Of a DNA stretch of 64,000 bases, positions 61,008 through 64,000 are shown one piece after another (within the stretch, counting starts at the first letter, position 1; the number at the start of each line of letters is the position of its first letter). Below the pieces are notes generated by a model. That model did not search any database and had not been told where the DNA came from. It worked only from the letters and a program-made list of their open reading frames with translations. Position numbers and translations under genes: made by a program. Origin of the DNA: CAYWEM01 sp964457225 (GTDB lineage Bacteria; Acidobacteriota; Aminicenantia; UBA2199); contig CAYWEM010000001.1 in NCBI GenBank assembly GCA_964457225.1, positions 1 to 64,000 of the forward strand, read 5' to 3'.

Positions 61008-62298
61008 TTTCGCCCGCTCTTTGCAGAAAATCCAGCACAGTGATCCATTGCGTATTTACGGCCGCATAGACAAAATCGTCGGCCTGGCCGTTGAATCGCA
61101 GGGGCCGCCCGCTTCCATGGGTGACATGCTGCTGCTGGAAGATCATCCGGCAAAGGTGCCTTTGCAGGTTGTCGGTTTTTCCGGGAATAAAACCATTTCC
61201 ATGCCCCTGGGCGATCTCACCGGCATGTATCCTGGACAAAGGCTCTATTCCAGCGGCGCCCCGCCCGGCTTCAAAATAAGCGAGGGAATTCTCGGCCGGG
61301 TTATCAACGGCCTTGGTCAACCTCTGGATAGTTTTCCAGATTTTGCCCGGCGGGATTACCTGAACATCTACGCTTCTCCGCCCAACGCCATGCAGCGGGA
61401 ACCGATCAACAGTGTGCTCAGCACCGGAATCAAGGCGATTGACAGCATGATCACCATCGGTCGGGGGCAGAGAATGGGGATTTTCTCCGGCAGTGGTGTC
61501 GGGAAAAGCACCCTGATGGGCATGATCGCCCGCAACACCGCCGCCGACATCAGCGTGATCGCCCTGGTCGGTGAACGAGGTCGCGAGTTGAAGGATTTTA
61601 TCACCAACAGCCTGGGTCCGGAGGGCCTGGCCCGCTCCGTGCTGGTAGTCTCAACCTCGGAAGAGCCGCCTTTGCGTAAGATCATCAGTGCTTTTACAGC
61701 CACGGCCATCGCCGAGTACTACAGCCGGAGGGGCGCCAACGTCCTGCTGATGATGGATTCGGTGACCAGGCTGGCCATGGCCCAGCGCGAGGTCGGCCTT
61801 TCGGCCGGCGAACCACCTTCGACTAAAGGGTACACTCCTTCGGTCTTCAACATGATGCCCCGCCTGATGGAAAGAGCCGGCAATTTCATCGGCCAGGGCA
61901 GCATCACCGCCATCTATACCATCCTGGTTGAGGGAGACGATGTTACCGAACCGGTTTCCGACCATGCCCGGTCAATTCTCGATGGCCACGTGGTGCTTTC
62001 CCGTGACCTGGCCAACAGCGGCTTCTTTCCGGCCATCGACGTACTGGGCAGTATCTCGAGGTTGATGAACGAAGTAGTCAGCGCCGACCATAAAAAAATC
62101 GCCAGGGAAATCAGATCGGTCCTGGCTGTTTACCGTGAAGCCGAAGACCTGATAAACATCGGGGCTTACGTCAAGGGTTCCAATCCCAGAATCGATGACG
62201 CCCTGGCCAGAATTGACGGAATCCGCAGTTTTCTGCGCCAGGAAGTCGGCGAAAGATTCTCTTATGAACAAGCCCTGGCCCTGCTGGGAGGCATCTGA
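60997..62298 (+). CDS. fliI: Flagellum-specific export ATPase FliI
   Basis: ATPase of the flagellar type III export apparatus, homologous to F1-ATPase beta. P loop GIFSGSGVGKSTLMGM, then GERGRELKDFI, Walker B LLMMDSVTRLAMAQREVGLS (quoted in part: LLMMDSVTR) and PSVFNMMPRLMERAG. Length 433 is typical. It ends one base before the fliJ start codon. Confidence 0.98.
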   Translation: MAFDFARSLQKIQHSDPLRIYGRIDKIVGLAVESQGPPASMGDMLLLEDHPAKVPLQVVGFSGNKTISMPLGDLTGMYPGQRLYSSGAPPGFKISEGILGRVINGLGQPLDSFPDFARRDYLNIYASPPNAMQREPINSVLSTGIKAIDSMITIGRGQRMGIFSGSGVGKSTLMGMIARNTAADISVIALVGERGRELKDFITNSLGPEGLARSVLVVSTSEEPPLRKIISAFTATAIAEYYSRRGANVLLMMDSVTRLAMAQREVGLSAGEPPSTKGYTPSVFNMMPRLMERAGNFIGQGSITAIYTILVEGDDVTEPVSDHARSILDGHVVLSRDLANSGFFPAIDVLGSISRLMNEVVSADHKKIAREIRSVLAVYREAEDLINIGAYVKGSNPRIDDALARIDGIRSFLRQEVGERFSYEQALALLGGI

Positions 62299-62299
62299 T

Positions 62300-62749
62300 A
62301 TGAAAAAATTCAACTTCAAGCTGGGCACCCTGCTGCGTTACCGGGAAATCCTGGAAGACAAGGCGGAAGCCGTCTACCGGGAAGCCCTGGCCCGGCGCAA
62401 TCAGCAAGCGGCTTTTCTCGAGGAAAACCGCAGGCGTCGTAACGAAGCCGCCCTGGCCCTGAAAAAGACCCCCAGCGACCACCCCTTTCTCCCCCTTATC
62501 ACTTTGACCGATTATTACCTGAACCAACTCAGCCGCCTGATCGAGGAGCAGGGACTCATCCTGCTTGAACTGGAAGAAATAGTTCAGGAAAAGTTATCCG
62601 AGTATCAGCTTCGTCACCGCGAAGCTGAAGCGATCCGCCGCCTGCGGGAAAAACAACTGCAGAAATACCTGCTGGAAATGGACAAGGAAGAGCAGAAAAT
62701 GCAGGATGACCTGTTTATCGCCCGCTGGCCTGGAGTAATGGAATCATGA
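62300..62749 (+). CDS. fliJ: Flagellar export chaperone FliJ
   Basis: Small coiled-coil protein (149 residues) that links FliI to the export gate. The N-terminal KFNFKLGTLLRYREILEDKAE pattern and two long antiparallel charged helices fit the family. The ATG at 62300 overlaps fliI's end region (TGATATG), and the last four bases (ATGA) overlap the next gene. The longer in-frame extension would lie wholly inside fliI and is rejected. Confidence 0.92.
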   Translation: MKKFNFKLGTLLRYREILEDKAEAVYREALARRNQQAAFLEENRRRRNEAALALKKTPSDHPFLPLITLTDYYLNQLSRLIEEQGLILLELEEIVQEKLSEYQLRHREAEAIRRLREKQLQKYLLEMDKEEQKMQDDLFIARWPGVMES

Positions 62750-63270
62750 AAAAGCTGATGATTTTTTCCCTGGTATTATTGGCTGTAACCGCAGCCGCCT
62801 TTTACTTCGCCCGGATTTCCCCGGCCCGGGCCGAAAGCGACCAGCAGGTCTTTCAAAGACTGCTCTCGGAAATTGAAAAAGAAAAGGCCTTTCTCGAATC
62901 AAGGCGCGATGAACTCGACCTGCGCGAACAGAATTTGCAGGCCTACCAGAGAGAGCTGGAGATGAAGAGAAACGAACACCGGAGCCGTGAAACAGAACTG
63001 GCCAACCGGGAGGCTGAGTTGCAGAAAAGAATTGAGGAAAGGGTACTTGACCGCCAGATGATCGAAACATTTGAAAGCATCGACTCGGAACAGGCGGCGG
63101 TTTTAATGGCCTCTCTTTTCAAGCAGGACTCCCATCTGGCCATCCTGGTGATGAGGCGCCTGGCCGGGAAAAAATCAGGTAAGATTCTTGAAGCTATGAT
63201 TGCCTTCGATCCCGAGGGGTCGACGGCCCTGGCCAGGGAAACCCTTGATTTTTATCGCAAGCTGGATTGA
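62746..63270 (+). CDS. MotE-like membrane coiled-coil protein (174 aa)
   Basis: One N-terminal membrane helix (about 4-23), a long charged coiled coil (about 30-100) and a C-terminal MgtE-N/FliG-like helical domain (about 105-170; FESIDSEQAAVLMASLF, ILVMRRLAGKKSGKILEAM). This is the make-up of MotE, a periplasmic chaperone for MotC in some bacteria, commonly found after fliJ. ATGA overlap with fliJ. It is the last gene before the terminator. Confidence 0.85.
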   Translation: MKKLMIFSLVLLAVTAAAFYFARISPARAESDQQVFQRLLSEIEKEKAFLESRRDELDLREQNLQAYQRELEMKRNEHRSRETELANREAELQKRIEERVLDRQMIETFESIDSEQAAVLMASLFKQDSHLAILVMRRLAGKKSGKILEAMIAFDPEGSTALARETLDFYRKLD

Positions 63271-63318
63271 AAAAAGAAAAAGCCGGCGGTGATTTTTATC
63301 ATCACCGCCGGCCTTGAT
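63271..63318. terminator. Bidirectional terminator between the flagellar operon and fabF
   Basis: Perfect 12-bp stem GCCGGCGGTGAT (63282-63293) with ATCACCGCCGGC (63301-63312) around a 7-base loop. On the minus strand a long T tract follows (TTTTTCTTTTTT), ideal for fabF; on the plus strand the tail is weaker (CCTTGATTTTC). Confidence 0.85.
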
Positions 63319-63346
63319 TTTCAGATTAACCTGACTGCCCGGCAGA

Positions 63347-64000
63347 TCAGTTGCTGAACTTGCGGAAAATCAGGCTGCCGTTGGTCCCGCCGAAACCGAA
63401 CGAGTTGGAAAGAGCGTTTTCAATTTCACAGGATCTGCCCTGGTTGACCACGTAATCAAGATCACATTCTTCATCCCGGTTTTCATGATTGATGGTCGGC
63501 GGCAGGAAAGAATTGGTCAAGGCCAGGATGGTGAATGCGGCTTCAGCGCCACCGGCCGCGCCGAGCATATGCCCGGTCATCGACTTGGTTGAACTGACCG
63601 CCAGCTTGTAGGCTTGTTCACCGAAAAGTCTCTTGATGGCCTTGGTTTCCAACTTATCGTTCAAGGGCGTCGAAGTACCATGAGCGTTGATGTACTGAAT
63701 GTCCTCAGGCTTCAAACCGGCATCGTTGAGTGCATTGCGCATAGACCTGAAACCGCCGTCACCCTCGGGATCAGGCGCGGTCATGTGAAACGCGTCCCCG
63801 GTAAAACCGTAACCGATTATTTCGGCGTAAACCTTTGCTCCCCGCCTGATTGCGTGTTCCAGGTCTTCAAGCACCAGTATCGCGGCTCCCTCGGCGATGA
63901 CAAAACCATCGCGTTCACGGTCGAAAGGACGGGATGCCTTCTCAGGCTGGTCATTCCTGGTTGAAATGGCCCGCATGACGTTGAATCCGGCGACTCCCAG
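63347..64000 (-). CDS. fabF: 3-oxoacyl-[acyl-carrier-protein] synthase II FabF, C-terminal part
   Basis: Condensing enzyme of fatty-acid elongation; only the last 217 or so residues are inside the window, the start lying beyond 64000. Visible motifs include GVAGFNVMRAIST, ASRPFDRERDGFVIAEGAA, the active-site His in INAHGTSTPLND and the Lys/His pair in SSTKSMTGHMLGAAGG, ending in NSFGFGGTNGSLIF. The nucleophilic Cys region is outside. No sign of damage. Confidence 0.95.
   Translation of the reverse strand: MGVAGFNVMRAISTRNDQPEKASRPFDRERDGFVIAEGAAILVLEDLEHAIRRGAKVYAEIIGYGFTGDAFHMTAPDPEGDGGFRSMRNALNDAGLKPEDIQYINAHGTSTPLNDKLETKAIKRLFGEQAYKLAVSSTKSMTGHMLGAAGGAEAAFTILALTNSFLPPTINHENRDEECDLDYVVNQGRSCEIENALSNSFGFGGTNGSLIFRKFSN

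Noticed and set aside
62195..62299. Longer N-terminus for fliJ
   Set aside because: The extra 35 codons lie wholly within fliI and do not resemble FliJ; the ATG at 62300 gives the family N-terminus exactly.

Overview
The window (64 kb, GC-rich, one 100-base N run at 9900-9999) comes from a motile, Gram-negative-type anaerobe. It encodes outer-membrane barrels and periplasm-directed enzymes, an [FeFe] hydrogenase with its own maturases, two CheA-based chemosensory systems and a flagellar basal-body operon. There is no rRNA or marker gene, so taxonomy is inference. The mix of S9 peptidases, secreted amidohydrolases, multi-subunit hydrogenase and flagella would suit an Acidobacteriota/Aminicenantia-like lineage, but this is not proven here. 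TTG and GTG starts are common.

1-5.2 kb (minus strand): a compact phosphorelay/chemosensory operon, response regulator > HPt-REC > STAS protein > CheA > chemoreceptor with a periplasmic zinc-binding (CZB-like) module, behind a good sigma70-type promoter. 5.2-9.8 kb: a small outer-membrane protein, a PAS hybrid histidine kinase and an ANKH-like multi-spanning transporter. 9.8-10.4 kb: a 161-bp hairpin-rich tandem repeat containing the tail of tRNA-Glu, an assembly gap, then tRNA-Glu(CUC) and tRNA-Gln(CUG). 10.4-17.7 kb: a single-domain regulator, a CHASE hybrid kinase, a DPP-IV-type exopeptidase and glgC.

17.7-27.1 kb (minus): a second chemosensory operon, parA > TPR > triple CheW > cheB > HEAT > cheR > cheY > cheA with two HPt domains. 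It contains no receptor of its own. 27.2-33.2 kb: a fusion of Cache, PAS, CBS and GlnD-like nucleotidyltransferase domains coupled to a metallophosphatase, then an acetate-type SSF symporter with its DUF485 partner.

33.5-40.6 kb (minus): a seven-gene [FeFe] hydrogenase operon, DRTGG protein > NuoE-like > HndB-like > NuoF-like > NuoE-like > NuoF-like > HydA, with a TTGATT-N17-TATACT promoter and a terminator. It encodes two complete NuoE/NuoF diaphorase pairs for one catalytic subunit; some accessory iron-sulfur domains have lost their cysteines. 40.7-45.4 kb: porin, second SSF symporter, signal peptidase I and a glycosyltransferase. 45.7-50.9 kb (plus): aspartase-like gene, then hydF, hydG and hydE, which mature the hydrogenase.

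50.9-56.2 kb: three tandem exported amidohydrolase-family proteins, only the middle one with an intact metal site, and a convergent exported C26-type glutamine-amidotransferase-like hydrolase. 56.4-63.3 kb (plus): flgB-flgC-fliE-fliF-fliG-fliH-fliI-fliJ-motE-like operon behind a textbook sigma54 promoter. The window ends in a convergent, truncated fabF. The main functional themes are signal transduction and motility (about half of the genes) and hydrogen metabolism.
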